Origin: Pseudotabrizicola sediminis
GTDB lineage: Bacteria > Pseudomonadota > Alphaproteobacteria > Rhodobacterales > Rhodobacteraceae
Assembly: GCF_004745575.1 (NCBI RefSeq)
Contig: NZ_RPEM01000003.1
Coordinates: 346,919 to 410,918 of the forward strand
DNA length: 64,000 nt
Reading direction: 5' to 3'
The notes beneath the pieces are model-generated. The model made no database searches. It was not told the DNA's origin and was given only the letters and a program-made list of their open reading frames with translations. Positions 42,604-51,307 of the stretch are shown piece by piece (position 1 is the first letter of the stretch; every line of letters starts with the position of its first letter). A program made the position numbers and the translations under genes.

Positions 42604-44093
42604 TTCTTTTTCATCAGCCCCGACAGGCCAGACGGCAGGCTCATGCCGCGCGGCATGCCGGGAAATCCGCCCTGCCCCATCGACTCTTTCATGCCCTTGG
42701 CCGCCGCTTCCAGTTCGGCAGGCGACATCTTGGACGGGTCGGGCATGCCACCCTTGCCCATCATCTGCTTGATGGCCTGCTTCATGCCGCCACCCTTGCC
42801 CATCTTCTTCATCATCTCGGCCATCTGCTTGTGCTGTTTCAGCAGACGGTTCAGTTCCGACACCTCGAGCCCCGCGCCTGCCGCGATCCGCTTCTTGCGG
42901 CTGGCAGCCAGCAGGTCGGGGTTGGCGCGTTCCTTCTTGGTCATCGAGTTGATCAGCGCCACCTGACGGCGCAACATCCTGTCGTCAAAGCCGGCATCCT
43001 CGGCCTGCTTTGCCATCTTGCCCATGCCCGGCAGCATGCCCATCAGGCCCTGCATGCCGCCCATCTTCTGCATCTGCTCCAGCTGGCCCTTCAGGTCGTT
43101 CATGTTGAACAGACCTTTGGAGAACCGCCGCGCCATTCGCTCGGCCTGTTCGGCCTCGAACGTCTCCTGCGCGCGCTCGACCAGCGCGACAATGTCGCCC
43201 ATGCCAAGGATGCGGCCCGCGACACGCTCGGCCTCGAAGGTCTCCAGCGCGTCCATCTTTTCGCCAAGACCGACGAAACGGATCGGCTTGCCGGTAACTG
43301 CCCGCATCGACAGAGCCGCGCCGCCGCGCCCGTCGCCATCCATCCGCGTCAGCACGACGCCGGAAATGCCGACCTTGCCGTCAAACTCGGCGGCGACGTT
43401 CACTGCGTCCTGCCCGGTCAGACCATCGACCACCAGCAGCGTCTCACGCGGCTGGGCGATGTCGCGCACCGCCTGCACTTCGTCCATCAGCACTTCGTCG
43501 ATGTGCAACCGGCCAGCGGTATCGAGGAACAGCACATCATAGCCGCCCATCGCAGCTTGGGTCTTGGCGCGCCGTGCAATCTGCACCGCCGTCTCGCCCT
43601 TGACGATCGGCAGGCTGTCCACGCCCACCTGCCCCGCGAGGATGGCCAGCTGTTCCATGGCCGCCGGGCGGTTGGTGTCCAGCGACGCCAGCAGCACCCG
43701 CTTGCCGTTGCGGTCCTTCAACCGCTTGGCCAGCTTGGCGGTGGTGGTGGTCTTGCCCGAGCCTTGCAAACCCACCATCAGAATGGCAGCAGGCGGGTTG
43801 TCGATCTTCAGTGCGTCCGCAGGTTCATCCCCCGCCAGCACCCTGATCAGCTCGTCATGCACGATCTTGACGACCATCTGCCCCGGCGTGATCGACTTCG
43901 TCACCGCCGACCCGGTCGCCTTGTCCTGCACCCGCTTGATGAAATCGCGCGCCACCGGCAGCGAGACGTCTGCCTCGAGCAGGGCTGTCCGCACCTCGCG
44001 CAGGGCGGCAATCACATCGGCCTCGGACAGCGCGCCCTGTTTGGTCAGGCGGTCAAAGACGCTGCCAAGGCGGTCTGAAAGGCTCTCGAACAT
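42600..44093 (-). CDS. ffh: signal recognition particle GTPase
   Basis: SRP54 homologue that targets nascent membrane proteins to FtsY and the translocon. The 497 residues include the N-domain, the GTPase loop GLQGSGKTTTTAKLAKRL near 105-122, DTAGRLHID, and RMDGDGRGGAALS, followed by the methionine-rich M domain (QMQKMGGMQGLMGMLPGMGK and ADMMKKMGKGGGMKQAIKQM-like repeats). The start at 44093 is preferred to 44108. The long Gly/Met-rich C-terminal tail is typical. Partner 4.5S RNA is not seen nearby. Confidence 0.96.
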   Translation of the reverse strand: MFESLSDRLGSVFDRLTKQGALSEADVIAALREVRTALLEADVSLPVARDFIKRVQDKATGSAVTKSITPGQMVVKIVHDELIRVLAGDEPADALKIDNPPAAILMVGLQGSGKTTTTAKLAKRLKDRNGKRVLLASLDTNRPAAMEQLAILAGQVGVDSLPIVKGETAVQIARRAKTQAAMGGYDVLFLDTAGRLHIDEVLMDEVQAVRDIAQPRETLLVVDGLTGQDAVNVAAEFDGKVGISGVVLTRMDGDGRGGAALSMRAVTGKPIRFVGLGEKMDALETFEAERVAGRILGMGDIVALVERAQETFEAEQAERMARRFSKGLFNMNDLKGQLEQMQKMGGMQGLMGMLPGMGKMAKQAEDAGFDDRMLRRQVALINSMTKKERANPDLLAASRKKRIAAGAGLEVSELNRLLKQHKQMAEMMKKMGKGGGMKQAIKQMMGKGGMPDPSKMSPAELEAAAKGMKESMGQGGFPGMPRGMSLPSGLSGLMKKK

Positions 44094-44303
44094 GGTCGTC
44101 TCCCGCAATGGGCCCCGACGTGGGCGTTACAGCAATGGCCAAGGGCACCTGCGGGCGCAACGCGCTGGCAGATGGCGATCCCGGCAAAGCCAAGGGACCG
44201 GAAGCGACAGCCTCCGGGGAATTCCATGTCTGTTAGGCCGCAACCCCGCCCGAGTCAAGCCATGGACAGGCGTTGGGCCAATCCGAGCAGGCGGGAACGC
44301 AAA

Positions 44304-44335
44304 ACGGCCCGCGCCCTTTTGGGGGTGCGGGCCGT
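44304..44335 (-). terminator. terminator of the exported triple-repeat protein gene
   Basis: On the minus strand ACGGCCCGC pairs with GCGGGCCGT (9 bp), followed by TTTTG. It starts about 44 bp after the stop at 44379. Confidence 0.82.
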
Positions 44336-44378
44336 CTGCAGAATGGGCCGGGCAGAACCGCCCGGCCCGCAGAGGACG

Positions 44379-44891
44379 TTACGACCGGTCGTCGATCTGG
44401 TCTGCATAAAGCTTTGTCAGCTCTGCCAGCGTGTACTCAGATGCATCCACACCCAGCAGGGCAGCGAGTTGTGCCTGACCGGGGGTCACCACATTGGCCG
44501 GCTTCCCATCGGCGCGGTTCTGGCCCGACAGGATGAAATTGGTCATCTGCGTGTCGTTGTCGCGCTTGGCCTCGATCAGAAGCTGCAGTTCGTTGATGGT
44601 GAAGCGGCCCGGCTCCACCCCGGCAGCGGCAGCCAGCTGCGCGTCGGTTGACACCGCCCCGGCACCCATGTCGCTCCGGGACACGGCAGCGCCACCCGCT
44701 TGCGACTTGATGAAGCGGACACGATCCGTGTCATTTTCACGCTGCGCATCCAGCAGCTGGATCAGCTGGGCCGGGGTGTAGTCGTTGGCGGAAACGCCCG
44801 TTTGTGCGGCCAGTTGGTCAAGACCTGGGTTTGCAGCGGCGATGCCTGCGGTCAGGGCAAGAGCGGCGGCAGAGATCATCAGAGTACGCAT
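44379..44891 (-). CDS. exported protein with three internal repeats, function unknown
   Basis: 170 residues: signal peptide (MISAAALALTAGIAAA, cleavage near 20), then three related units at about 25-64, 83-123 and 139-168. Each unit fits the pattern Q-L-A-A-x-x-G-V-x5-(Y/F)-T-x3-(E/Q)-L, with R-x-N-D-T in units 1 and 2 after the second helix. They look like helix-turn-helix-type pairs of ~40 residues separated by Gly/Ala/Ser-rich linkers. It has its own promoter region and terminator and is divergent from the LysR gene. I cannot name a family. Confidence in being a real gene is high; function unknown. Confidence 0.78.
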   Translation of the reverse strand: MRTLMISAAALALTAGIAAANPGLDQLAAQTGVSANDYTPAQLIQLLDAQRENDTDRVRFIKSQAGGAAVSRSDMGAGAVSTDAQLAAAAGVEPGRFTINELQLLIEAKRDNDTQMTNFILSGQNRADGKPANVVTPGQAQLAALLGVDASEYTLAELTKLYADQIDDRS

Positions 44892-45046
44892 AGTTTACTT
44901 CCTTCGTCATGAAGCTGCGGAGTTGCAGCGGATAATTCAGGAACGGATCGCATCGGCCAGAAGTTTCAGCAGCCATCGTTTTCCGTTCAGTGAGACGAAG
45001 TTAGTCGTTTCATTTTTCCTTTACATTACAGAACTCTGACCTCAAA

Positions 45047-45064
45047 CTGTGCATCAGCGCACAG
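45047..45064 (+). promoter_or_regulatory. inverted repeat upstream of LysR gene (candidate LTTR box)
   Basis: CTGTGC-ATCAGC-GCACAG, 6-bp arms with 6-base spacer, 32 bp upstream of the LysR start. It fits the T-N11-A pattern of LysR autoregulation sites and lies between the LysR gene and the divergent exported-protein gene. Confidence 0.5.
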
Positions 45065-45095
45065 CAATAATCCGTGATGAAAGGGAACACCCTCG

Positions 45096-45980
45096 ATGGC
45101 ACAACCAGCCTGGGATGAGATCAGAACAGCGTTTCAGGTGGCCCGTCTTGGCACGGTGTCGGGCGCGGCAGAGGTGCTGGGCGTGCATCACGCAACGGTC
45201 ATACGACATATCGATGCATTGGAAAAAACGCTTGGCACACGGTTGTTTCAGCGCCACGCCCGCGGCTATACCCCGACCGAAGCCGGACGTGATCTGCTGA
45301 TCGTTGCACAGACCACCGAAGAGCAGTTCGCCCAACTGTCCAGCCGCATCAAGGGTCAGGGCGAAGCCGTCGCGGGTGAGCTGACCATCACCTCAATCTC
45401 CGGTATTGCCGATCTTCTGGTCCCGGTGCTCGCCTCGTTTCAGGAGTTGTACCCGCAGGTGCAGGTGCGCTTCCTGACCGACATGCGGGTGTTCCGGCTG
45501 GATTATGGCGAGGCGCATGTCGCCATCCGCGTCGGGGCCACGCCGGAAGAGCCGGACAATGTGGCACAACCCCTGCCCCATCTCCGCACCGGCCTTTACG
45601 CCTCCAAAGCCTATATCGCGCAGCATGGCCAACCCAAGGACGAGTCAGACTTTGCGAACCACCGCTTTGTGTGCATCGACAGCGAAGCCAACCGGGCCCC
45701 GTTCTACCGTTGGTTGCGCAATACAATTCCGGCGAGTGCGATCAGTTTCCGGGGCACCGATCCGGCGGCGCTTGAAGAGGCGGTCCACCAGGGCATCGGC
45801 ATCGGCTTTGTCGCTGCCTACAAATCCAGGATCGCCGGAAATCTTGTCGAAATCCTGCCGCCCCGCCCCGAATGGGATGCGCCGCTGTGGATCGTGACGC
45901 ATGTGGATCTGCACCGGACCCGAAAGGTGCAAGCCTTCCTGACACATCTGAAGGAGGCCGCCAAAACCTGGCTCGCCTGA
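45096..45980 (+). CDS. LysR-family transcriptional regulator
   Basis: 294-residue LTTR. N-terminal helix-turn-helix (TAFQVARLGTVSGAAEVLGV, HHATVIRHIDALEKTLGTRL, then FQRHARGYTPTEAGRDL), linker helix, and the co-inducer domain (ELTITSISGIADLLVPVLAS near 90-109). It is divergent from the exported triple-repeat gene with an inverted repeat between, the standard LysR arrangement, so that gene is its likeliest target. Inducer unknown. Confidence 0.9.
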   Translation: MAQPAWDEIRTAFQVARLGTVSGAAEVLGVHHATVIRHIDALEKTLGTRLFQRHARGYTPTEAGRDLLIVAQTTEEQFAQLSSRIKGQGEAVAGELTITSISGIADLLVPVLASFQELYPQVQVRFLTDMRVFRLDYGEAHVAIRVGATPEEPDNVAQPLPHLRTGLYASKAYIAQHGQPKDESDFANHRFVCIDSEANRAPFYRWLRNTIPASAISFRGTDPAALEEAVHQGIGIGFVAAYKSRIAGNLVEILPPRPEWDAPLWIVTHVDLHRTRKVQAFLTHLKEAAKTWLA

Positions 45981-46149
45981 CAGATCTGTTCAGCTGCGGC
46001 TGAAGCGAAGCGTCGGCCTATCTGGTGGATGGCTCCACGCCCGGTACACCCTTTCAATTTGAAGCATTGAGGCGCCGTGACGGTGGCATCTTGCCACATT
46101 CCTGCCCCAATTCGACAGGATTCTGCCTTCAGATGGACAGGAGGATCCG

Positions 46150-46359
46150 ATGGCAGCAATTTGTGCACTGGCGGGTGGCATGGTCGGCTTCGGTTCGGCC
46201 CTCGTCTCATTGATGTTTTTCGATGCAGGTCTGTTGACCGCACTGGCAATCTGGTCCGGGTCCGGGATCGGCAGCATGGCGCTTTTCCTTGCATTGATGC
46301 TCCGCCGCGCCGAGGCGTCTGAGGCCAGGCAAATGGCCGCAACCACTCGCATGGCATAA
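46150..46359 (+). CDS. small membrane protein, unknown function
   Basis: 69 residues with two hydrophobic helices (ICALAGGMVGFGSALVSLMF near 4-23 and LLTALAIWSGSGIGSMALFL near 28-47), then a polar, Arg-rich tail (RRAEASEARQMAATTRMA). GGAGGATCCG is a strong ribosome site. The gene is isolated between LysR and the cold-shock gene. No family recognised. Confidence 0.62.
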   Translation: MAAICALAGGMVGFGSALVSLMFFDAGLLTALAIWSGSGIGSMALFLALMLRRAEASEARQMAATTRMA

Positions 46360-46510
46360 GGCCGGGTCAGGCACTGGCAACCGCAAGGCTTGCGCAAATA
46401 TCCTTGCCTTTTTGCCCATCCGACTCCATATTTTTCTGGCGACGTTAACTATTTCGACCACTGTCTTCGCCTCACGGCCACAGCAATCGACGATCAGCTG
46501 ACTGCGCCGG

Positions 46511-46533
46511 GCCGCCGCAATCCCGCGGGCGGC
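46511..46533 (+). repeat. stem in cold-shock gene leader
   Basis: GCCGCC and GGCGGC (6 bp) with an 11-base loop, ending eight bases before the GGGGAG ribosome site of the cold-shock gene. Leader structures are a known control point of csp translation. Confidence 0.45.
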
Positions 46534-46554
46534 GCTACTAGGGGAGACTTCACG

Positions 46555-46761
46555 ATGGCCAAGGGCACCGTGAAATGGTTCAACGAAACAAAAGGCTTCG
46601 GCTTCATTGCACCAGAGGGTGGCAAAAAAGACGTCTTCGTCCACATCACAGCGCTGGAACGGGCCGGTCTGCGCGGGTTGAAGGATGGTCAGGCCGTGAC
46701 CTTCGACATCGAAGCCGGGCGTGACGGGCGCGAATCCGCAACCAATCTGTCCCTGTCCTGA
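46555..46761 (+). CDS. CspA-family cold-shock protein
   Basis: 68-residue single-stranded nucleic-acid-binding beta barrel. AKGTVKWFNETKGFGFIAPE has the RNP1 motif (KGFGFI), and KKDVFVHITALERAGLRGLK has RNP2 (DVFVHI). RNA chaperone during cold or stationary phase. ATG at 46555 follows GGGGAG; the long ~190-bp leader with a stem is typical of the family. A terminator follows. Confidence 0.95.
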   Translation: MAKGTVKWFNETKGFGFIAPEGGKKDVFVHITALERAGLRGLKDGQAVTFDIEAGRDGRESATNLSLS

Positions 46762-46816
46762 TCCGCACCTGTACGCTGCGCTGATCTGCTGAGCAAAGAC
46801 CCGGATGACCGACCTG

Positions 46817-46846
46817 AAAGGGCGCACGCAAGGCTGCGCCCTTTTT
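46817..46846 (+). terminator. terminator after cold-shock gene
   Basis: AAAGGGCGCA and TGCGCCCTTT pair over 10 bp around an 8-base loop, followed by TTC-TTT. Starts 56 bp after the stop. Confidence 0.88.
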
Positions 46847-46979
46847 CTTTTGGTCATTCTGCCATCTTTGCCCCTGCAGACACACCGCACAGCCTCGGCA
46901 GGGGCCATCGCGGGCCGACAGGCAGCGCTGCGCCGGAATTTCTCTTGTGACCCATCGCCACGCGCGTCACACTTGCCCT

Positions 46980-47906
46980 ATGCCAGACAGCGCTCACACC
47001 CTCATTGCCCAGCCGGATTACCAGCGCCTGATCGACGCCGAGACTTGGGCCTTCATCCACCGGACCAAGGCCGCCTATCCGCCTGACACCGCCGCGCTGA
47101 CGATCGCGGACCAGCGCCGCATTTACGACACAATGTGCCGCGCCTTCCATACCGGTTACCCCCCCGGCGTCGCGGCACATGATGAAAGCGTGGCGGGTGT
47201 GCGCTGCCGCCGCTATCTTGGCCATGGTCCGGTGGTGATCTACCTCCATGGCGGCGGCTTCGTCGTCGGCGGGCTGGACAGTCATGATGACGTCTGCGCC
47301 GAAATCTGTGCAGCCACCGGGCTGGAGGTGCTGGCCGTGGATTACCGCCTGTGCCCGGAACATCCGCACCCGGCCGCCTTTGACGATTGCCTCGCCGTCG
47401 CACGCGCAACCCCGGGGTCTATCCTGCTGGTGGGCGACAGTGCCGGCGGCGCGCTTGCGGCCGCGGTGGCGGCGGCCCTGTCTGACCCGCGCGTGATGGG
47501 ACAGGTCCTGATCTACCCCGGCCTTGGCGGGCGCGGAGCCAGCCACCGGCAGCATGCCCACGCCCCCATGCTCACCGCCGAGGATGTCGCCTTCTACGCC
47601 CGCATCCGGGGCGCAGATCCACAAGACCCCACCGCCGCGCCGTTGATGGCCAGCCATTTCACCGGCCTGCCACCGACGCTGGCGCTTGCGGCGGAATGTG
47701 ACCCGCTGGCCGATGATGCCGCCGCTTACGCCGCCCACATTACCGCCGCAGGCGGGCGAGCCATTGCGCTGACAGACACTGGCCTTGTCCACGGCCACCT
47801 GCGCGCCCGCCACACCGTCGCCCGCGCCCGTGCCAGCTTTGCGCGCGTGACAGCCACCCTGTCCGCCATGGCCGCAGGCCACTGGCACCCCGGAGACATG
47901 CCATGA
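46980..47906 (+). CDS. HSL-type alpha/beta hydrolase (esterase)
   Basis: 308-residue esterase of the hormone-sensitive-lipase family. Oxyanion-hole motif in VIYLHGGGFVVGGLDS near 81-96, nucleophile Ser in LLVGDSAGGALAAAVA near 151-166 (GDSAG), Asp in LAAECDPLADDAAA near 240 and His in LVHGHLRAR near 270. No signal peptide, so it acts on an imported ester. Start 46980; GTG 46947 is less likely. Overlaps the class II aldolase start by four bases (ATGA). Substrate unknown. Confidence 0.87.
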   Translation: MPDSAHTLIAQPDYQRLIDAETWAFIHRTKAAYPPDTAALTIADQRRIYDTMCRAFHTGYPPGVAAHDESVAGVRCRRYLGHGPVVIYLHGGGFVVGGLDSHDDVCAEICAATGLEVLAVDYRLCPEHPHPAAFDDCLAVARATPGSILLVGDSAGGALAAAVAAALSDPRVMGQVLIYPGLGGRGASHRQHAHAPMLTAEDVAFYARIRGADPQDPTAAPLMASHFTGLPPTLALAAECDPLADDAAAYAAHITAAGGRAIALTDTGLVHGHLRARHTVARARASFARVTATLSAMAAGHWHPGDMP

Positions 47907-48649
47907 AAGACCTGCCCAACCAGACCCATTGGACCGCCCGCACCGATATGGCCGCCGCCTTCCGCTGGACCGCCCGGCTGAACATGCATGAGGCCGTCGC
48001 CAACCATTTCAGCCTTGCGGTCAGCGACGATGGTGCGCGGTTTCTGATCAACCCCGCCGGTCGCCACTTCAGCCGCATCACCGCCTCGGCCCTGATCGAG
48101 ATCGATGCGAACGACCCCACCACCCTGAACCGTCCCGATGCCCCCGACCCCACCGCCTGGGGCCTGCACGGCAGCCTGCACCGCGCCTGCCCGCATGCGC
48201 GCTGCGCCATGCACGTCCATTCGATCCACGCAACCGTGTTGGCCAGCCTTGCTGACAGCCGCCTGCCTGCCATCGACCAGACCACAGCAATGTTCCACAA
48301 CCGCGTGGTGGTCGATGACCATTACGGCGGCATGGCGTTCGAGGATGAGGCCGCCCGCTGCGTACAGCTGCTGTCAGACCCGAAGATCACCACGATGATC
48401 ATGGGCAACCACGGTGTGCTGGTGATCGGAGCCACGGTGGCCGAAACCTTCAACCGGCTCTATTATTTCGAGCGCGCGGCCGAAACCTACATCCGCGCCC
48501 TGCAAACCGGCCAGCCGCTGCGCGTTCTGCCCGATGACATCGCCGAGAAGACCGCGCAGGAGTGGGAGACCTACCCCGGCTACGCCGAAGACCACCTGCG
48601 CGAGATCAAGGCCATACTCAATGCTGACGCACCGGGTTATGCCAGCTGA
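47903..48649 (+). CDS. class II aldolase/adducin-family protein
   Basis: 248-residue metal-dependent aldolase-like protein. RLNMHEAVANHFSLAVSDDG near 20-39 is the family opening, MHVHSIHATVLASLADSRLP near 99-118 carries zinc-binding His residues, and TTMIMGNHGVLVIGATVAET near 158-177 the third. It is coupled to the upstream HSL esterase by a four-base overlap, so the two act together, perhaps on an ester whose product contains a hydroxy-carbonyl group. True reaction unknown. Confidence 0.86.
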   Translation: MKDLPNQTHWTARTDMAAAFRWTARLNMHEAVANHFSLAVSDDGARFLINPAGRHFSRITASALIEIDANDPTTLNRPDAPDPTAWGLHGSLHRACPHARCAMHVHSIHATVLASLADSRLPAIDQTTAMFHNRVVVDDHYGGMAFEDEAARCVQLLSDPKITTMIMGNHGVLVIGATVAETFNRLYYFERAAETYIRALQTGQPLRVLPDDIAEKTAQEWETYPGYAEDHLREIKAILNADAPGYAS

Positions 48650-48661
48650 CCCGGCGGCCGC

Positions 48662-49495
48662 TCAGGGCTGAAAAAACGGCGTCGCGCGCATGCTGTCAGG
48701 CACCGGCACGCCCATCCGGGTCAGGATCGACGGGGCCAGCGCCAGCTGGTCCAGCACCACATCGGCATCGGGCATGGCGCTGTCTCCGAAATAGTAAAAC
48801 GCGAAATCCCGCTGATCCTCGTCGGTGCCGCCATGATGGCCCCGCGCGTCTTGCCCATGGTCGGCGGTGACAATCACCTCGTACCCCGCATCGCGCCAGC
48901 GCTGGACAAAGGGGGCCAGCATCGCATCCAGCGCATAGCAGGCGTGATCCATTTCTTCGCAATCGTGGAAGAAACGGTGCCCCATGCTGTCCAGCGTGCA
49001 GGTATGCAGGATGCCGTAGTCGATGCCGTACCCCTCACACAGCCGGGTCAGTGTGGCGAACAGGTCCACATCCGACGGGGTCATCTGGTTTGCGTTGCCA
49101 TAGCCGGTCATGGTGTGAAACCGGCCATGGGTGATCGGCCCGGCGGGTTCATCATATTCAATGTCGCGCACCACATCGAAGGGCGCGCGGTTGAAGAATT
49201 CGGACCAGAAACTGTGCGTCACCGCCCCGGTCTTGCCACCCGCCCGCGTCACCTCGGAAAAGATATCTGGCTCGGCCAGCCGATACACCGCCTCATTGCC
49301 CCAGACCCGGTGCACCTGCGGCGGCACCCCAGTGTGGATCGACGCATAGCAGGACGCCGAGGTTGAGGGCAGCACCGCCTGCATCCGCCACACCCGCGCC
49401 TCGCCCTGCGCAACCCAGCCTTCCATATTGCCGAACAGCCGCCGCCAGTTGCGCCACGGCACGCCGTCAATCACGATCAGAAGCAGCTTTTTCAT
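48662..49495 (-). CDS. alkaline-phosphatase-superfamily (type I phosphodiesterase/NPP-like) hydrolase
   Basis: 277-residue metal-dependent hydrolase. VIDGVPWRNWRRLFGN carries the first metal Asp near 8, the nucleophile lies in LPSTSASCYASIHTGVPP near 42-59, and the second metal site in VIVTADHGQDARGHHGGTDE near 211-230. No signal peptide, so cytosolic. It follows the peptide-type ABC ATPase in the same direction, separated by an intergenic repeat, so it may process the imported compound. Phosphate, phosphonate or sulfate ester specificity cannot be told by eye. Confidence 0.83.
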   Translation of the reverse strand: MKKLLLIVIDGVPWRNWRRLFGNMEGWVAQGEARVWRMQAVLPSTSASCYASIHTGVPPQVHRVWGNEAVYRLAEPDIFSEVTRAGGKTGAVTHSFWSEFFNRAPFDVVRDIEYDEPAGPITHGRFHTMTGYGNANQMTPSDVDLFATLTRLCEGYGIDYGILHTCTLDSMGHRFFHDCEEMDHACYALDAMLAPFVQRWRDAGYEVIVTADHGQDARGHHGGTDEDQRDFAFYYFGDSAMPDADVVLDQLALAPSILTRMGVPVPDSMRATPFFQP

Positions 49496-49513
49496 GGTCG
49501 AAACCTGTTTAAG

Positions 49514-49557
49514 GGGCCGGCGTCTGACGCCTCCGGCGGGAATATTTCAGAAAGGTG
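49514..49557 (+). repeat. intergenic repeat of the ATATTT type
   Basis: GGCGTCTGACGCC hairpin (GGCGTC/GACGCC) followed by TCCGGCGGGAATATTTCAG and then AAAGGTG. The order, GC hairpin plus GGGA-ATATTT plus AAAG-TG, is the same as at 63746 and 63924. It lies between the phosphodiesterase and ABC ATPase genes. Confidence 0.5.
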
Positions 49558-49575
49558 CAATCACAGGCACACACC

Positions 49576-51210
49576 TCAGTTTCCGGCGGCTTCCATCTTG
49601 CGGCTGTCCAGCACGCCTTCCAGCCAGCCCATCTTCATCTCGGGGACCGAAGACAGCAACAGCTCGGTGTAGTCGTCGAACGGCGGGGCCAGCACATCGG
49701 TTTTGGTCCCATAACGCCGCACCTCGCCGCGATACATCACCGCAATCCGGTCGGCAATCGCGCGCACCGTGGCAAGGTCATGGGTGATGAAAAGATAGGC
49801 CACCCCTTCCGCCGCCTGCAAAGCCAGCAACAGCTTGAGGATGCCATCCGCCACCAACGGGTCCAACGCCGAGGTGACCTCATCGCAGATGATCAGCTTC
49901 GGTTTGGCCGCCAGCGCGCGGGCAATGCAAACCCGCTGTTTCTGGCCGCCCGATAGTTCTGCCGGATAGCGGTCGATAAAGCCGCTGCCCATCTCGATCT
50001 GATCCAGCAGATCCTGAATGCGCTTGCGCTTTTCCGCGCCCTTCAGGCCAAAATAGAATTCCAGCGGCCGCCCGATGATCGTGCCCACGGTCTGGCGCGG
50101 GTTCATTGCGGTGTCGGCCATCTGGTAGATCATCTGCACCTCGCGCAGATCGTCGCGGCTCCGCGCGGCCAGGTCGGGCGCAAGATCGCGCCCGGCAAAG
50201 CGGATGCGCCCCTGCCCCGGAGGCAGCAACCCGGTGATTACCCGCGCCAGTGTCGATTTCCCCGACCCGCTTTCTCCTACAACGGCAAGCGTCTGCCCCG
50301 CTGGCAGATCCAGCGTGATGTTTTTCAGCACGTCAAAGTTGGTGCCCTTGTACCGCGCCGTTACATTCTGGATCTGCAACACGGCAGGCGCATCGGCTTT
50401 CTCGACATGCTCGATCGACCGGACCGACACAAGCGCCTGTGTATAGGGCTCATTCGGGGCGGTGATGATCTGTTCGGTCGTGCCGTATTCGATCCGCTTG
50501 CCATGGCGCAGCACCAGAATGTCATCGGCAACCTGCGCCACCACGGCAAGATCATGCGTGATATACAATGCAGCCACGCCGGTATCGCGGATCGCCTCCT
50601 TGATCGCGGCCAACACCTCGATCTGGGTGGTCACATCCAGCGCGGTGGTCGGCTCGTCAAAGATCACCAGATCCGGTTTCGGGCACAGCGCCATCGCGGT
50701 CATCGCCCGTTGCAGCTGCCCGCCAGACACCTGATGCGGATAGCGTTTGCCGAACGTCTCCGGGTCCGGCAGCCCAAGCCTGCCAAACAGCATGACAGCA
50801 CGCGCCTCTGCCTCGGCCCTGCCCATGATCTTGTGGGCCAGACAGGTCTCCACCACCTGATCCATCAACCGGATCGCCGGGTTGAACGCCGCCGCCGCCG
50901 ATTGCGCCACATAGGTCACCTCGCGCCCGCGCAAGGCCCGCAGCGCCCGCGCATCGGCCAACCGGATGTCGCGCCCATTCAGGGTGATCGTTCCCCCGGT
51001 CAACCGCACTCCGCCACGGCCATAGGCCATTGACGACAGGCCAATGGTGGACTTCCCCGCCCCGGACTCGCCGATCAGCCCCAGCACACGGCCTTTTTCG
51101 ACCGAGACCGAGACATCATCCACCAGCACGACATCGCGCGGGGCCTCGCCGGGCGGATAAGAAGTGGCCTCGATCCGCAGATTGCGGATCTGCAACAATG
51201 CGTCGCTCAT
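49576..51210 (-). CDS. peptide/opine-type ABC transporter ATPase (DppD-DppF fusion)
   Basis: 544-residue protein fusing two ABC ATPases normally encoded separately as DppD and DppF. Walker A motifs are GESGAGKSTIGLS near 41-53 and GESGSGKSTLARVITG near 309-324; each half has its signature (SGGQLQRAMTAMAL and SGGQKQRVCIARALA) and Walker B (LVIFDEPTTALDV, LIICDEVTSALDP). It powers uptake with the two permeases and the family-5 binding protein. The start is 98 bp after the DppC-like stop, with a hairpin in between. Substrate unknown. Confidence 0.92.
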   Translation of the reverse strand: MSDALLQIRNLRIEATSYPPGEAPRDVVLVDDVSVSVEKGRVLGLIGESGAGKSTIGLSSMAYGRGGVRLTGGTITLNGRDIRLADARALRALRGREVTYVAQSAAAAFNPAIRLMDQVVETCLAHKIMGRAEAEARAVMLFGRLGLPDPETFGKRYPHQVSGGQLQRAMTAMALCPKPDLVIFDEPTTALDVTTQIEVLAAIKEAIRDTGVAALYITHDLAVVAQVADDILVLRHGKRIEYGTTEQIITAPNEPYTQALVSVRSIEHVEKADAPAVLQIQNVTARYKGTNFDVLKNITLDLPAGQTLAVVGESGSGKSTLARVITGLLPPGQGRIRFAGRDLAPDLAARSRDDLREVQMIYQMADTAMNPRQTVGTIIGRPLEFYFGLKGAEKRKRIQDLLDQIEMGSGFIDRYPAELSGGQKQRVCIARALAAKPKLIICDEVTSALDPLVADGILKLLLALQAAEGVAYLFITHDLATVRAIADRIAVMYRGEVRRYGTKTDVLAPPFDDYTELLLSSVPEMKMGWLEGVLDSRKMEAAGN

Positions 51211-51258
51211 ACCCCGCCCCTCTTGCCGTTCTCAGTCTTAAAATAGCCCACGGGAGGA

Positions 51259-51281
51259 CCGGGGGGTGTGAACCCCCCCGG
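51259..51281 (-). repeat. hairpin between DppC-like and ATPase genes
   Basis: CCGGGGGG-TGTGAA-CCCCCCCGG forms an 8-bp stem. On the minus strand the core reads GGGGTTCACACCCCCCGG, nearly the same as the hairpin at 4683. It could retard RNases or attenuate expression between the permease and ATPase genes. Confidence 0.5.
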
Positions 51282-51307
51282 AGTTTTCCGCAATCCCGAA
51301 TCGAAGA

